A stretch of 64,000 nucleotides of DNA from Rhodovulum euryhalinum (GCF_004342445.1 NZ_SLWW01000013.1:1-64000); one strand, 5' to 3'; counted from the first letter of the stretch, positions 20,601-30,620 are shown. The notes: a model not told the origin generated them from the sequence alone. Translations and numbers: made by a program.

Positions 20601-20981
20601 ATGGAGCAGCAACGCCATCTCCTTCCCGATGCCTCGGTCTGCCCGCCGATTGCGCCGTCCCTTGCGCTTCTGGTCGGGTTCCAGAGGAACGAGCATCCAG
20701 AGCTGTGCATGCCCTTTTCAGGCGCGCGATGCGAGACCCTGCCCTACGCGCTTCTGCATGCGGCGCTTGCCTGCGCCCCATGGGCTGAATACGTGGTCTC
20801 GCCATTGGTAAGCGACCAGTTCGATGCCCTCGACCTTGCCGCGCAATTGTCGCTTGCCGGTTATCGTGGCCGCTATGTCGTGGTCACGCCGCCGCTGCCC
20901 GCACCGAACGTGATCCGCCAGGAACTCGAACAGCTTTGCCCCGGCCTGAAGGTCGAACTGATCCCGCGGGCGCGGATCTAG
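20601..20981 (+). CDS. Conserved-looking protein of unknown function, 126 residues
   Basis: A cytoplasmic protein with no signal peptide or membrane helix. The C-terminal half alternates strands and helices (QFDALDLAAQLSLAGYRGRY, then VVVTPPLPAP and IRQELEQLCPGLKVELIP). That looks like a degenerate receiver or flavodoxin-like fold, but there is no phospho-acceptor pattern I can identify. It has a near-consensus promoter and a structured leader. It is divergent from the soluble histidine kinase, which may hint at a functional link. GGAG lies 12 bases before ATG 20601, a long spacing. Confidence 0.65.
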   Translation: MEQQRHLLPDASVCPPIAPSLALLVGFQRNEHPELCMPFSGARCETLPYALLHAALACAPWAEYVVSPLVSDQFDALDLAAQLSLAGYRGRYVVVTPPLPAPNVIRQELEQLCPGLKVELIPRARI

Positions 20982-22156
20982 GCGGCTGCGGCGACGCCGC
21001 GGGCCATCTCCTCGATCAGGGTCTCTGCGGGCTCGACGCCCACCGACACGCGGAACATTCCCTCGGTGATCCCCAGTGCCGCGCGTGCATCCGGGGACAG
21101 CGCCCGGTGTGACGAGGACGCCGGATGCGACAGGGTCGTCGCGATATCGCCCAGCGTCGGGGCGAAGGCGATGGCCGGGCAGGCCCGGGCAAAGGCATTG
21201 GCCGCAGCGCGCCCGCCCGCCAGATCGAAACTCAGCATGTTGCCGAACCGCCCGTCCAGAAGCGTGCGCGCCCGGTCGTGATCCGGGTGATCCGCCCGGC
21301 CCGGATACAGCACCCGCCGGACCCCCGGCAGCCCGGCCAGGTGATCGGCCAGCCGGGCGGCGGTCGCCTGGGCGCGGTCATGGCGCAGCTCGAACGACAG
21401 AAGCCCGCGCTCGGCCAGCCAGCAGTCGAAGGGGCTGGGAGTCATCCCCCAGGTGGCGGCGGCAACCCGCAGCGCCCCGGCCAGTGCCGGATCGCGCGCG
21501 GCGACATAGCCAAGGGTCGCGTCGGCATGCCCCGCCAGCAGCTTGGTCACCGAATGAATCACGATGTCGGCGCCATGCTCGAACGGCCGCAAGGTGCGCG
21601 GCGTGGTAAAGGTGTTGTCGACGGCCAGCAGGACTCCGCGCGCACGCGCCACCCGCGCGATGCCTTCAAGGTCCGCCACCCGCAGCGTCGGGTTCGAGAC
21701 CGTCTCGATCAGGATCAGCCGCGTCTCGGGGCGCAGCGCCGCCGCGACCGCCGCCGCATCGGTCGGATCGGCAAAGGACGCGGCGATGCCGAAACGCGGC
21801 AGATCCTCGGTCAGCATCCTCAGACTGCGGCCGTAAAGCTGGTTGCCCCCCAGCACATGATCGCCCGCCCTCAGCGCGGCCAGCATGGCGATTCCGACCG
21901 CCGCCATGCCCGACCCGGTGACAACGCCCCCGTCGGCCCCCTCCAGCCCGTCGATCATCCGGCCCAGCACCTCGGCATTGGGATGGCCCTCGCGGGCATA
22001 GGCATAGCCGCGCGTCCGCCCCTCGTATTGCGCATCCAGCGCATCGGGGTCGGCGGCGGCATAGACCACCGAGGGCTGCAGCGGCGTCGCCACCGGGCGC
22101 GATGCGCTTTCGGGCCAGGGCTGGCGGCGGGCGGGAACATGGGGGGCGTCGGACAT
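20978..22156 (-). CDS. Cystathionine gamma-synthase-family PLP enzyme
   Basis: 392-residue Cys/Met-metabolism PLP-dependent transferase. The PLP lysine is K205 in HSVTKLLAGHADATLGYV. ETVSNPTLRVADL and the GSGMAAVGIAMLAAL segment fit the family. It could be cystathionine gamma-synthase, beta-lyase, gamma-lyase or an O-acyl-homoserine sulfhydrylase; sequence reading alone does not decide. Its stop overlaps the end of the convergent 126-residue gene by four bases. The gamma carbonic anhydrase gene lies 32 bases upstream in the same direction. Confidence 0.88.
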   Translation of the reverse strand: MSDAPHVPARRQPWPESASRPVATPLQPSVVYAAADPDALDAQYEGRTRGYAYAREGHPNAEVLGRMIDGLEGADGGVVTGSGMAAVGIAMLAALRAGDHVLGGNQLYGRSLRMLTEDLPRFGIAASFADPTDAAAVAAALRPETRLILIETVSNPTLRVADLEGIARVARARGVLLAVDNTFTTPRTLRPFEHGADIVIHSVTKLLAGHADATLGYVAARDPALAGALRVAAATWGMTPSPFDCWLAERGLLSFELRHDRAQATAARLADHLAGLPGVRRVLYPGRADHPDHDRARTLLDGRFGNMLSFDLAGGRAAANAFARACPAIAFAPTLGDIATTLSHPASSSHRALSPDARAALGITEGMFRVSVGVEPAETLIEEMARGVAAAA

Positions 22157-22188
22157 CGGGCGGCGGGGCTCCCTTGGAAAGGCCTGCC

Positions 22189-22716
22189 TCAGGCGACCGT
22201 CAGGCCGGCGCGGAAGCGGCGCATGTTCTGCTGATAGTTCCGGGCCGACACGCGCAGGGACTCGATGGCGGCCTCGTCGAGCTGGCGCACCACCTTGCCC
22301 GGGCTGCCCATCACCAGGCTGCCATCGGGGATCTCCTTGCCCTCGGTGACCAGCGCGCAGGCCCCGATCAGGCAGTTCCGGCCGATCTTCGCCCCGTTCA
22401 GGATGGTGGCCCCCATGCCGACCAGTGTGTTCTCGCCGATCGTGCAGCCGTGCAGCATCGCCTTGTGACCGATGGTGCAGCCCGGCCCGATGACCAGCGG
22501 AAAGCCCATGTCGGTATGGCAGACCACATTTTCCTGCAGGTTCGTCCCCGCCCCCACCGTTATCGGCTCGTTGTCGCCCCTCAGCGTCGCGCCGAACCAG
22601 ATGCCCACCCCGCTTTCGAGGATGACCTTGCCGATCACGTTGGCATCCGGGGCGACCCAGACATCGCCGTCGGCAGGCAGGGTCGGCGCGATCCCGTCGA
22701 GGGCATAAAGGGTCAT
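22189..22716 (-). CDS. Gamma-class carbonic anhydrase family protein
   Basis: 175-residue left-handed beta-helix protein with hexapeptide repeats. The three metal-binding histidines are visible as H67 (VVCHTDMG), H84 (TIGHKAML) and H89 (LHGCTIG). It belongs to the YrdA/PaaY-like group, which includes true carbonic anhydrases and proteins without proven activity. Its ATG overlaps the gmk stop as ATGA, so translation is coupled to gmk. Confidence 0.9.
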   Translation of the reverse strand: MTLYALDGIAPTLPADGDVWVAPDANVIGKVILESGVGIWFGATLRGDNEPITVGAGTNLQENVVCHTDMGFPLVIGPGCTIGHKAMLHGCTIGENTLVGMGATILNGAKIGRNCLIGACALVTEGKEIPDGSLVMGSPGKVVRQLDEAAIESLRVSARNYQQNMRRFRAGLTVA

Positions 22717-23360
22717 GGCAGGGCCTCGAATTCGGCCTGAAGCGCGCGCACATGGGCCGTCAGGCCCGGCTGCTGGCTGCGCCGCAGGCGGGTTGCGGTC
22801 AGGATGGTCTTGAGCTTGTCCTCGGTCGCGTCGAGGTCGTCGTTCACCAGCACGAAATCGTAGCCGTCCCAGTGGCTGATCTCGTCCCAACTCTTCTGCA
22901 TCCGCTTGGCGATGGTCTCGGGCGTGTCCTGCCCGCGGCTGACCAGCCGGCGGCGCAACTCGGCGATCGAGGGCGGCAGCAGGAAGATCGACAAGGTGTG
23001 CTGGCCGAGCGAGGAGTTGCGGATCTGCTGCGCCCCCTGCCAGTCGATGTCGAACAGCACGTCGCGCCCCGCCTCGATGGCCGCGCGCACCGGCGCCTCG
23101 GGCGAGCCGTAGAAATTGCCGAAGACATAGGCATGCTCCAGCATCGCACCCTTGGCGACCTCGGCCTTGAAGGCGGGTTCGGTCAGGAAATGGTAGTCCC
23201 TGCCGTCCTCCTCGCCCGGCCGGGGCGGGCGCGTGGTGGCCGAGACGGAAAACACGATCCCGGGATCCCAGTCGCGCAGCCGGCGCGCCAGCGTCGACTT
23301 GCCCGCGCCCGAGGGCGAGGAGAGGATGATCAGCAGGCCGCGCCGTTGTTGCTGCCCCAT
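22713..23360 (-). CDS. gmk: Guanylate kinase
   Basis: 215 residues; phosphorylates GMP to GDP with ATP (EC 2.7.4.8). The P-loop [10 protein letters not shown] is at 14-23, the GMP-binding stretch is [20 protein letters not shown], and [11 protein letters not shown] is present. Normal length. It lies five bases downstream of yicC, a common pairing, and overlaps the carbonic anhydrase gene by four bases. Confidence 0.97.
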   Translation of the reverse strand: MGQQQRRGLLIILSSPSGAGKSTLARRLRDWDPGIVFSVSATTRPPRPGEEDGRDYHFLTEPAFKAEVAKGAMLEHAYVFGNFYGSPEAPVRAAIEAGRDVLFDIDWQGAQQIRNSSLGQHTLSIFLLPPSIAELRRRLVSRGQDTPETIAKRMQKSWDEISHWDGYDFVLVNDDLDATEDKLKTILTATRLRRSQQPGLTAHVRALQAEFEALP

Positions 23361-23365
23361 GCCCC

Positions 23366-24265
23366 CTACTCCACGTTCTGGACCTGCTCGCGCATCTGGT
23401 CGATGACGTGCTTGAGGTCAAGCCCGATGCGGGTCAGCGGCGTGGATTGCGATTTCGAGCACAGCGTGTTGGCCTCGCGGTTGAACTCCTGCATCAGGAA
23501 GTCGAGCTTGCGGCCCACGGGCCCGTCGGCGTCCAGCAGCGCGCGCGCCGCCTCGACATGGGCGGCCAGCCGGTCAAGCTCCTCGCGCACATCGGCCTTG
23601 ACCGCGATCAGCGCCAGTTCCTGCGCCACCCGGTCCGGATCGGCGCCATCGGAATTGCCCAGCACGCGGGAAAGGTTCGTGCGCAGCGTCTCGGCCATCT
23701 GGCCGCGCCGCGCCTCGGCCTCTTCGGCGGCGGACCCGATCAGTTCGGCGATCTGGGCAAGGTGGTCGCGCAAGACCGCGCCCAGTGCCTCGCCCTCGGC
23801 GGCGCGCATCGTGACGAACGCGTCGATCAGCGCGTCCAGATCGGCCAGCAGGGCTGTGACAAGCGCCTCGGTCTCGGCTTCGGGAAGCGTGGTGTCGGCG
23901 ACGCCGCGCATGCCCAGGATATCGGCCGCCGTGGGCACGGCAAGCCGCAGATCGTGCTCGGCCGCCGCCGCCTCGACCTGCTTGAGCATGACGATCGCCG
24001 AATCAAGCGCACGCGGATCCAGCACCGCAGCCCCCGCCCCACCGGCCTCGCGCACAAGCTTGACCCCCAGCGTCAGGCTGCCGCGCGCGATGCGCGCCTG
24101 CACCGCCGCGCGGGCGGACTGTTCAAGCCCCGGCAACCAGTCGGGCAACCGCAGGCGCAGGTCGAACCCCTTGCCGTTGACGCCCCGGAGTTCCCAGGTC
24201 CAGCCATGGCCGTGGCCCTGCCCGCCGCGCGCGGCGAAGGCGGTCATCGAGTTAGGCATCGTCAT
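23366..24265 (-). CDS. yicC: YicC/YloC-family endoribonuclease
   Basis: 299-residue protein with the family opening NSMTAFA and the conserved C-terminus [31 protein letters not shown]. Members are described as RNases acting on RNA decay or on the small RNA RyhB in E. coli. The start could be ATG 24265 or ATG 24259; neither has a strong ribosome binding site. Upstream in-frame sequence runs into the divergent PAS-gene promoter. It is cotranscribed with gmk. Confidence 0.9.
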   Translation of the reverse strand: MTMPNSMTAFAARGGQGHGHGWTWELRGVNGKGFDLRLRLPDWLPGLEQSARAAVQARIARGSLTLGVKLVREAGGAGAAVLDPRALDSAIVMLKQVEAAAAEHDLRLAVPTAADILGMRGVADTTLPEAETEALVTALLADLDALIDAFVTMRAAEGEALGAVLRDHLAQIAELIGSAAEEAEARRGQMAETLRTNLSRVLGNSDGADPDRVAQELALIAVKADVREELDRLAAHVEAARALLDADGPVGRKLDFLMQEFNREANTLCSKSQSTPLTRIGLDLKHVIDQMREQVQNVE

Positions 24266-24316
24266 TAACCATCGGTAAAGACTTTCCTCTCGCTCGTGGC
24301 TTTTTTGTGGCATTGT

Positions 24317-24345
24317 TTGGACGTGGGGCTGTTCCGGACTATCAC
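24317..24345 (+). promoter_or_regulatory. Sigma-70 type promoter of the PAS-protein gene
   Basis: TTGGAC (24317-24322), 17 bases, TATCAC (24340-24345), with the predicted start about 65 bases before ATG 24418. Confidence 0.55.
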
Positions 24346-24417
24346 TTCCCGCAAGAGGCGACAACGCCCGCCGCAGGGAACAACGGACAGCCGGTTTGGT
24401 GTGACCGGGGTGACGAG

Positions 24418-25032
24418 ATGTCTGAGAACGACAAGGGTCTGCGGGCAGCGGTGATCGCGCTGGCGGGGTATCGTGGAGGAAACGGCCTCGCGCCGCTCGA
24501 CGCGATCGAGGCCTATTGGCGCGAGCAACTGGAGTCCCGCGGCGTGGCGCCCAGCCGTGCCGAACTGGACCCGCGCGGGTTTTCCAAGGCGCTGACGAAC
24601 TGCTTCATCGCCGAGGCGATCACGCCGCGGCATCTGCGCCTGCGCCTGACCGGCCAGCACCTGAGCGAGGTCATGGGCATGGACATGCGGGGCATGCCGC
24701 TCTCGGCGCTGATCCTGCCCGACTCGCGGCCGCATCTGGAACAACTGATCGCCGAGGCGCTGGCCGGGCCGGCCCGGCCGACACGGATCAACATCTTCGC
24801 ACCGCCCCGCTTCGGCCAGCCGGCGCTTTACGGCGGCATGGTGCTGCTGCCGCTGAGGAACGAACCCGGGGCACCGCAGCGCATGCTGGGCGCCTTCGCG
24901 ACGGTCGGCAAGCAGGGCCGCGCGCCGCGCCGCTTCCGCATTCTGGGTGCGGGCGCCGAGAACCGCCCGGCGATCGCCCCCGGACGCCCGGTTCTGCAAG
25001 TGATCGAGGGCGGCCTTTCGGAACGCGTCTGA
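24418..25032 (+). CDS. PAS-domain protein of the PAS_5 type
   Basis: 204 residues. The stretch AIEAYWREQLESRGVAPSRAELDPRGFS is the signature of the alphaproteobacterial PAS_5 family (PF07310 from memory). A PAS-like sensor fold follows (LRLRLTGQHLSEVMGMDMRG). No kinase, receiver or DNA-binding domain is attached, so it is a single-domain sensor or adaptor of unknown signal. It has its own promoter and ends at a bidirectional terminator. Confidence 0.82.
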   Translation: MSENDKGLRAAVIALAGYRGGNGLAPLDAIEAYWREQLESRGVAPSRAELDPRGFSKALTNCFIAEAITPRHLRLRLTGQHLSEVMGMDMRGMPLSALILPDSRPHLEQLIAEALAGPARPTRINIFAPPRFGQPALYGGMVLLPLRNEPGAPQRMLGAFATVGKQGRAPRRFRILGAGAENRPAIAPGRPVLQVIEGGLSERV

Positions 25033-25059
25033 CGCGGGCCGTTCCGGATTGCCCATGAA

Positions 25060-25082
25060 AAAAGGCGGCCGTGCCGCCTTTT
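25060..25082. terminator. Bidirectional rho-independent terminator
   Basis: AAAAGGCGGC, loop CGT, GCCGCCTTTT. A-tract and T-tract flank the GC stem, so it can stop transcripts from the PAS gene and from the convergent DAHP synthase gene. Confidence 0.85.
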
Positions 25083-25101
25083 CAGTGTCGTCTTGACAGG
25101 C

Positions 25102-26472
25102 TCAGAGCGCCGCGGCCGCCGCGCCCTCGCCGTTGCGGTTCGCCAGTTCCTCGGCCACGAGGAACGCCAGTTCCAGCGCCTGGGACGCGTTCAGCCGCGG
25201 ATCGCAGGCGGTATGATAGCGCGAGGACAGGTCCTCGTCGGTCACCGCGCGCACGCCGCCGGTACATTCGGTCACGTCCTTGCCGGTCATCTCGACATGC
25301 ACGCCGCCCGGGATGGTGCCTTCCGCCTTGTGGACGGCAAAGAATTCCTGCACCTCGCGCAGCACCGACTCGAAGGGCCGCGTCTTGAACCCGGTGGCCG
25401 ACTTGATCGTGTTGCCGTGCATCGGATCGCAGGTCCACACGACCTCGGCGCCCATGTCGCGCACGATCCGGATCAGCCGCGGCAGGTGGTCGCCCACCGT
25501 GCCCGCGCCGAACCGCGCGATCAGGGTCAGCCGCCCCGGCACGTTCTTCGGGTTCAGCGTCTCGATCAGCGTCCTGAGGTCGCTCTCGGTGATCGAGGGA
25601 CCGCATTTCAGCCCGATCGGATTCAGCACGCCGCGGCAGTATTCGACATGCGCGCCATCCACCTGCCGCGTCCGGTCACCGATCCACAGCATGTGGCCCG
25701 ACCCCGCCACCCAGTTGCCCGAGGTCGAATCGACCCGGCACAGCGCCTCTTCGTATTCCAGCAGCAACGCCTCGTGCGAGGTGAAGAAATCCACCACCGA
25801 CAGCGAACTCATCGTGTCGCCATTCACCCCCGCCGCGGTCATGAAGGCCAGCGTGTCCGAGATCCGGTTGGCCATGTCGCGGTATTTCTCGGCCTCGTCG
25901 CGGTCGGTGAAGCCCAGCGTCCAGGCATGCACCCGGTGGATATCGGCAAAGCCGCCCTTGGAAAACGCGCGCAACAGGTTCAGCGAGGCCGCGGCCTGGG
26001 TATAGGCCTGCAGCATCCGGGTCGGATCGGGAAGGCGCGCTTCCGTCGTCGGTTCGAACCCGTTGATGATGTCGCCGCGATAGCTGGGCAGTTCGATCCC
26101 CCCCACCATCTCGGTCGGGGCCGAGCGCGGCTTGGCGAACTGGCCGGCCATCCGGCCGACCTTGATCACCGGCAGCTTGGCGCCCCAGGTCAGCACCACC
26201 GCCATCTGCAGCAGCACCTTGAACGTGTCGCGGATCGTGTCGGCGGAGAATTCCGAAAAGCTCTCGGCACAGTCGCCGCCCTGCAGCAGGAACGCCTCGC
26301 CCCGCGCCGCCTGGCCCAGCTTGGCCGTCAGGTTGCGCGCCTCGCCCGCAAAGACCAGCGGCGGATACTTTGCCAGTTGCGCCTCGGCGGCGTCCAGCGC
26401 CGCCTGATCCGGATAGTCGGGCATCTGCACCCGGGGACGGGACCGCCAGTCGGATTTCTGCCAGGTCGTCAT
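25102..26472 (-). CDS. Class II 3-deoxy-7-phosphoheptulonate (DAHP) synthase
   Basis: 456 residues; condenses phosphoenolpyruvate and erythrose 4-phosphate, the first shikimate-pathway step (EC 2.5.1.54). It is the plant-like class II type: [47 protein letters not shown] and [13 protein letters not shown] are clear. Metal and substrate residues lie in those blocks. ATG 26472 is preceded by GGAG; sequence further upstream in frame belongs to the divergent region. Confidence 0.95.
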   Translation of the reverse strand: MTTWQKSDWRSRPRVQMPDYPDQAALDAAEAQLAKYPPLVFAGEARNLTAKLGQAARGEAFLLQGGDCAESFSEFSADTIRDTFKVLLQMAVVLTWGAKLPVIKVGRMAGQFAKPRSAPTEMVGGIELPSYRGDIINGFEPTTEARLPDPTRMLQAYTQAAASLNLLRAFSKGGFADIHRVHAWTLGFTDRDEAEKYRDMANRISDTLAFMTAAGVNGDTMSSLSVVDFFTSHEALLLEYEEALCRVDSTSGNWVAGSGHMLWIGDRTRQVDGAHVEYCRGVLNPIGLKCGPSITESDLRTLIETLNPKNVPGRLTLIARFGAGTVGDHLPRLIRIVRDMGAEVVWTCDPMHGNTIKSATGFKTRPFESVLREVQEFFAVHKAEGTIPGGVHVEMTGKDVTECTGGVRAVTDEDLSSRYHTACDPRLNASQALELAFLVAEELANRNGEGAAAAAL

Positions 26473-26615
26473 TGTTCTCGCTCCGCAGGTCTTCGGCATT
26501 CCGAGGCGCCTTATAGGGGCAGGCGCCCGCCCCCGCCACCACCAATTCCCCTGTCGCGGTCTTGATCCCCCGCGGCAAACCTGTTTTCGCTGGGACGTCA
26601 GGCGCGGAGGAACAG

Positions 26616-27629
26616 GTGGCGGCACGGGCCCGGGACAGCGACCTTGTCGAGGTGGCGGCCGATGGCCGCCGCACGACGGACCTTGTGTTCGTCCTGCTCG
26701 ACCGCTTCACGATGATGAGCTTCGCCGGTGCGATCGAACCCTTTCGCATCGCCAACCGGATGTCGGGCAAGACGCTCTACCGCTGGCGCCTGGCCGGCGA
26801 AGGCGGCGAATGGGCGACCTGCTCGAACGGCGCGCGCATCGCGCTCGACATGGATCTGGACGCGCTGGGCCGCGACGAAACCGTCCTGGTCTGCGGCGGG
26901 ATCGACGTGCAGCAGGCGACCACCCGGCGGCTGGTCGGCTGGCTGCGGCGCGAGGCGCGCAAGGGCGGCACCATCGCCGGGCTGTGCACCGCGGCGCATG
27001 CGCTGGCGCGCGCGGGGTTGCTGGACGGACGCCGCGCGACGATCCACTGGGAAAACCAGGACAGTTTCGCCGAGGATTTCCCCGAGATCGAGCTGACCCG
27101 GTCGGTCTTCGTGATCGACGGCAACCGGATGACGACGGCGGGCGGCACCGCGTCGATCGACCTCGCGCTGACGATGATCGCCGCGGCCCATGGCGAGGAC
27201 CTGGCCAATGCCGTGGCCGACCAGCTGATCTATTCCTCGATCCGCACCGACCAGGACACCCAGCGGCTGTCGATCCCGACCCGGATCGGGGTGCGCCATC
27301 CCAAGCTGTCCCAGGTGATCCAGGTGATGGAAAAGAACCTCGAGGACCCGATCTCGCCCGCGACGCTGGCAAGCGACGCGGGCATGTCGACACGCCAGCT
27401 GGAACGGCTGTTCCGCCGCTACCTGAACCGCAGCCCCAAGCGGTACTACATGGAACTGAGGCTGGCCAAGGCGCGCAACCTGCTGATGCAGACCGACATG
27501 AGCGTGATCAACGTGGCGCTGGCCTGCGGCTTCGCCTCGCCCAGCCATTTCTCGAAATGCTACCGGGCGCATTACCGCACGACGCCCTATCGCGAACGGG
27601 GCAGCCGGGGCGGACGCGCCGAGACCTGA
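26616..27629 (+). CDS. GlxA-family AraC-type transcriptional regulator
   Basis: 337 residues: an N-terminal DJ-1/PfpI-like amidotransferase domain (about 15-190, with GLCTAAH at about 125 at the nucleophile-elbow position) and a C-terminal AraC helix-turn-helix pair (about 230-330, [20 protein letters not shown] then [18 protein letters not shown]). Relatives control carnitine, choline or glycine-betaine catabolism, but no such genes are adjacent. GTG 26616 is chosen because GGAGG lies five bases upstream; a TTG at 26562 is the only longer start. Confidence 0.87.
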   Translation: MAARARDSDLVEVAADGRRTTDLVFVLLDRFTMMSFAGAIEPFRIANRMSGKTLYRWRLAGEGGEWATCSNGARIALDMDLDALGRDETVLVCGGIDVQQATTRRLVGWLRREARKGGTIAGLCTAAHALARAGLLDGRRATIHWENQDSFAEDFPEIELTRSVFVIDGNRMTTAGGTASIDLALTMIAAAHGEDLANAVADQLIYSSIRTDQDTQRLSIPTRIGVRHPKLSQVIQVMEKNLEDPISPATLASDAGMSTRQLERLFRRYLNRSPKRYYMELRLAKARNLLMQTDMSVINVALACGFASPSHFSKCYRAHYRTTPYRERGSRGGRAET

Positions 27630-27643
27630 ACACCGTCCCCGGC

Positions 27644-27697
27644 TTCTTCTTGGCCCAAATACTCCCGCCGGAGGCAGCCGCGCGCATCGCGCGCGGC
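27644..27697 (-). repeat. Interspersed element, copy 2 (hairpin plus core, inverted)
   Basis: On the minus strand: hairpin GCCGCGCGC-GAT-GCGCGCGGC (27697-27677), 12 bases, then core GAGTATTT-GG-GCCAAGAAGAA (27664-27644). It begins 15 bases after the GlxA-type stop. Another hairpin, ACGGGGC-GCAA-GCCCCGT, lies at 27717-27734 and may terminate that gene. Confidence 0.8.
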
Positions 27698-27842
27698 CCG
27701 GCCCGACGCCGGACAAACGGGGCGCAAGCCCCGTGCGGGCCGGGGCGGGAGCGTCCGGCCGGACGCCGATAGCCCTTGCCTTGCCCTGCCCGCTCCGGTC
27801 ACTCTGGGCGGACCCGGCTTGCGGGAACGAGCCCCTGACCAG

Positions 27843-28388
27843 ATGCATTGCCTGTTCTTCGACGTCCGCCCGAAACCCGGCCACATGGTCCAGTATTTCG
27901 CGCATGTGGACCGGCTGAAACCCGTCCTCGCGCGGCACCGGGGGCTGTTGTATCTCGAACGCTTCCGCCCGCTCGACGCGCCGGACGCGCTGTTGTCGCA
28001 CCAGCTCTGGCAGGACGAGGCCGCGATCCTGGCCTGGCGGCGCGACATGACCCACCGGGCCAGCCAATGGGCGGGGCGGCGCATCCATTTCGAGGCGTAC
28101 CGCATCCGCGTCGGCCCGCAGGAACTGTGCCTGCCCGGGCCGGGCACGCTGCCCGCGGAACCCGGGCGCTGGCTGATCGCGGCCTATGGCACGGCCCCCT
28201 CCCGCATCGGCCGCGCCTTCGAAAGCGTCACCCGGCCCGGCCGCTTCGTTACCCTGACCGAGGCCGGCGACGGGGCCGAGGCCACGGAGCGCGCCGCCGC
28301 GATGGCCGCCGACGGCGCCGAGACGGTGCGCGTGTTCCGTATCGCGCGCGACTACACGATGACCGACCGGGCCGAGGCGCCAGAATAG
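27843..28388 (+). CDS. Protein with dimeric alpha/beta-barrel (ABM/NIPSNAP-like) domain
   Basis: 181 residues. The N-terminal part (MHCLFFDVRPKPGHMVQYFA, then GLLYLERFRPLDAPDALLSH, then DMTHRASQ) has the layout of antibiotic-biosynthesis monooxygenase-like ferredoxin-fold domains, which often act in quinone or heme-type oxidation or have unknown roles. A second similar half may follow (WLIAAYGTAPSRIGRAFES). The start has no good ribosome binding site. It precedes the liv operon by 86 bases in the same direction. Confidence 0.65.
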   Translation: MHCLFFDVRPKPGHMVQYFAHVDRLKPVLARHRGLLYLERFRPLDAPDALLSHQLWQDEAAILAWRRDMTHRASQWAGRRIHFEAYRIRVGPQELCLPGPGTLPAEPGRWLIAAYGTAPSRIGRAFESVTRPGRFVTLTEAGDGAEATERAAAMAADGAETVRVFRIARDYTMTDRAEAPE

Positions 28389-28474
28389 GTGCGCCCTCTG
28401 CCCGCCCTTCCCTTTTGCCGCGCCCCCGCTTAGTCTGGCGGGCGGTTTTCGTACCAACACGGGAGTTGCAACAC

Positions 28475-29659
28475 ATGAAGAAGCTGCTGATGGCCTCCGC
28501 CGCGCTGGGCCTGATGGCCGGCGCCGGTTCTGCCGAAGAGGTCAAGGTTGGCGTGCTTGCCGCCTTCACCGGCCCGCTGGAATCCCTCGCCCCGCCGATC
28601 GCCTCGGGCCACGAGCTTGCGCTGAAGGAGGCCAGCGACTCTGGTCTTTTCCTCGGGGGCAGCACGATCACCGCGATCCGCGGCGATTCCACCTGCGTCG
28701 ATGCCGCCGCCGCGACCGCCGCGGCCGAACGGCTGGTGACGTCCGACCGGGTGGCGGGTCTGCTCGGCCCGATGTGCTCGGGCGCGACAGGCGCGGTGGT
28801 GACGAATGTCGCGGTGCCGAACGGTATCGTCGCGATCTCGGCCTCGGCGACCTCGCCGGCGCTGTCCTCGATCGAGGATAACGGCCTGTTCTTCCGCACC
28901 GCGCCCTCCGATGCCCGCCAGGGCGAGGTGATGGCCGACATCATCCTGGAAAAGGGGATCGACACGGTCGCGGTCAGCTATACCAACAACGACTACGGCA
29001 AGGGGCTGGCCGACAGCTTTGCCGCGGCCTTTGCGGCCAAGGGCGGCACGGTCACGCTGAACGCCGCGCATGAAGACGGCAAGGCGGACTACTCGGCCGA
29101 GGTGGGCGCGCTGGCGTCTGCGGGCGGCGATGCGCTGGTCGTGGTGGGCTATGTCGACCAGGGCGGTTCGGGCGTGGTGCAGGCCGCGCTGGATACCGGC
29201 GCCTTCGACACCTTCGTGTTCCCCGACGGCATGGTGGGCGACGCGCTGGTGGGAAATTTCGGGTCCTCGATCGACGGCTCGTTCGGCCAGAACCCGGCCT
29301 CGGCGGGCGAGGGCCGCGACATGTTCACCGCGATGGCCCAGGCGGCGGGCTTCGACGGAACCTCGGCCTTCTCGGCCGAAGCCTATGATGCGGGCGCGCT
29401 GATGGTGCTGGCGATGCAGGCGGCGGGTTCGGCCGATCCGAACGTCTACAAGGACAAGCTGATGGAGATCGCCAACGCCCCAGGCGAGCCGATCCTGCCC
29501 GGTGAACTGGCCAAGGCGCTGGAAATCCTCGCCGCGGGCGGCGATGTGGACTATGTGGGCGCCTCGGCGATCGAGCTGATCGGACCGGGCGAAAGCTCGG
29601 GCTCGTACCGCGAGGTCGCCTTCGAGAACGGCGAGTTGAAGGTCGTTGGCTACCGCTGA
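28475..29659 (+). CDS. Branched-chain amino-acid ABC transporter substrate-binding protein
   Basis: 394-residue periplasmic binding protein of the LivJ/LivK type. The signal peptide is MKKLLMASAALGLMAGAGSA with cleavage before EEVKVG. The mature protein opens KVGVLAAFTGPLESLAP and contains LLGPMCSGATGAV and AVSYTNNDYGKGLAD, typical of Peripla_BP_6. GGGAG lies nine bases before ATG 28475. It is the first gene of a complete transporter unit ending with livM. The exact ligand among branched-chain or other amino acids is not readable. Confidence 0.94.
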   Translation: MKKLLMASAALGLMAGAGSAEEVKVGVLAAFTGPLESLAPPIASGHELALKEASDSGLFLGGSTITAIRGDSTCVDAAAATAAAERLVTSDRVAGLLGPMCSGATGAVVTNVAVPNGIVAISASATSPALSSIEDNGLFFRTAPSDARQGEVMADIILEKGIDTVAVSYTNNDYGKGLADSFAAAFAAKGGTVTLNAAHEDGKADYSAEVGALASAGGDALVVVGYVDQGGSGVVQAALDTGAFDTFVFPDGMVGDALVGNFGSSIDGSFGQNPASAGEGRDMFTAMAQAAGFDGTSAFSAEAYDAGALMVLAMQAAGSADPNVYKDKLMEIANAPGEPILPGELAKALEILAAGGDVDYVGASAIELIGPGESSGSYREVAFENGELKVVGYR

Positions 29660-29694
29660 GGGCGGCGGGCGACGATCCTGACCGAAAGAACAGG

Positions 29695-29717
29695 CGGCCC
29701 GGGGGTTTTCCGGGCCG
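29695..29717 (+). terminator. Hairpin between the binding-protein gene and livG
   Basis: CGGCCCGG, loop GGGTTTT, CCGGGCCG, then TTCCTTTAGG. A GC stem with an imperfect T-tract; probably a partial terminator or 3'-end stabiliser that keeps binding-protein mRNA in excess over the membrane components. Confidence 0.55.
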
Positions 29718-29762
29718 TTCCTTTAGGCTAATCACGCGCGCCATGGCGCGGGGGACCGACAC

Positions 29763-30551
29763 GTGATCCGGGTAGAGAACCTTCACAAGCATTTCGGCGG
29801 CTTCCACGCGGTCGACGGGGCCTCGATCGAGATCGCCACGGGCTCGATCACCGGGCTGATCGGGCCGAACGGCGCGGGCAAGTCGACGCTGTTCAACGTG
29901 ATCGCGGGGGTGCTCCCGCCGACGAGCGGTCGCGTGACCATGGATGGCGAGGACATCACCGGCCTGCCGCCGCACGACCTGTTCCACAAGGGGCTGTTGC
30001 GCACCTTCCAGATCGCGCATGAATTCAGCTCGATGACGGTGCGCGAGAACCTGATGATGGTGCCCGCGGGCCAGTCGGGCGAGACGCTGTGGAACGCCTG
30101 GTTCGGGCGCGGCCGCGTGGCGGAGGAAGAAAAGGCGCTGGCACGGAAGGCCGACGATGTGCTGGACTTCCTGACCATCGACCACCTGACCAATGAGAAG
30201 GCGGGGAACCTGTCCGGCGGGCAGAAGAAACTGCTGGAGCTTGGCCGCACGATGATGGTGGATGCCAAGGTCGTGTTCCTCGACGAGGTGGGCGCGGGCG
30301 TGAACCGGACGCTTCTGAACACGATCGGCGATGCCATCGTGCGTCTGAACCGCGAACGCGGCTACACCTTTTGCGTGATCGAGCACGACATGGATTTCAT
30401 CGGCCGGCTGTGCGATCCGGTGATCGTGATGGCCGAGGGCAAGGTGCTGGCCCAGGGCCGCGCCGACCAGATCATGCAGAACGAGGCGGTGATCGAGGCC
30501 TATCTGGGCACCGGGCTGAAGAACAAGCTGAAGGCGGAAGGCACGGCCTGA
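29763..30551 (+). CDS. livG: Branched-chain amino-acid ABC transporter ATPase LivG
   Basis: 262-residue cytoplasmic ATPase. Walker [10 protein letters not shown] is at 34-42, the signature [12 protein letters not shown] near 149, Walker [13 protein letters not shown] and the H-loop VIEHDMDF. LivG-type C-terminal extension is present. GTG 29763 is the start. It follows the binding-protein gene by 103 bases containing a hairpin and precedes livF by 69 bases containing a repeat element. Confidence 0.95.
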   Translation: MIRVENLHKHFGGFHAVDGASIEIATGSITGLIGPNGAGKSTLFNVIAGVLPPTSGRVTMDGEDITGLPPHDLFHKGLLRTFQIAHEFSSMTVRENLMMVPAGQSGETLWNAWFGRGRVAEEEKALARKADDVLDFLTIDHLTNEKAGNLSGGQKKLLELGRTMMVDAKVVFLDEVGAGVNRTLLNTIGDAIVRLNRERGYTFCVIEHDMDFIGRLCDPVIVMAEGKVLAQGRADQIMQNEAVIEAYLGTGLKNKLKAEGTA

Positions 30552-30582
30552 GCGGCGTTGCGCGGGCGGAAAGGGCGGATTT

Positions 30583-30603
30583 GAGTATTTTTGCCAAGAA
30601 GAA
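30583..30603 (+). repeat. Interspersed element, copy 3 (core only)
   Basis: GAGTATTT-TT-GCCAAGAAGAA, 31 bases after the livG stop, inside the liv operon. No strong hairpin precedes it, unlike copies 1 and 2. Its purine-rich end runs straight into AAGGACGGGG, the probable ribosome binding region of livF. Confidence 0.8.
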
Positions 30604-30620
30604 GGACGGGGCACGCGCGG

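Noticed and set aside
22717-23421. Apparent N-terminal extension of the gamma carbonic anhydrase
   Set aside because: It is a shadow of gmk; the real ATG 22716 overlaps the gmk stop codon.
24265-24279. TTAA-CCATCGG-TAAA at the yicC start as a CtrA site
   Set aside because: One mismatch, overlaps the start codon, and yicC is not a known CtrA target; too weak to list as a site.
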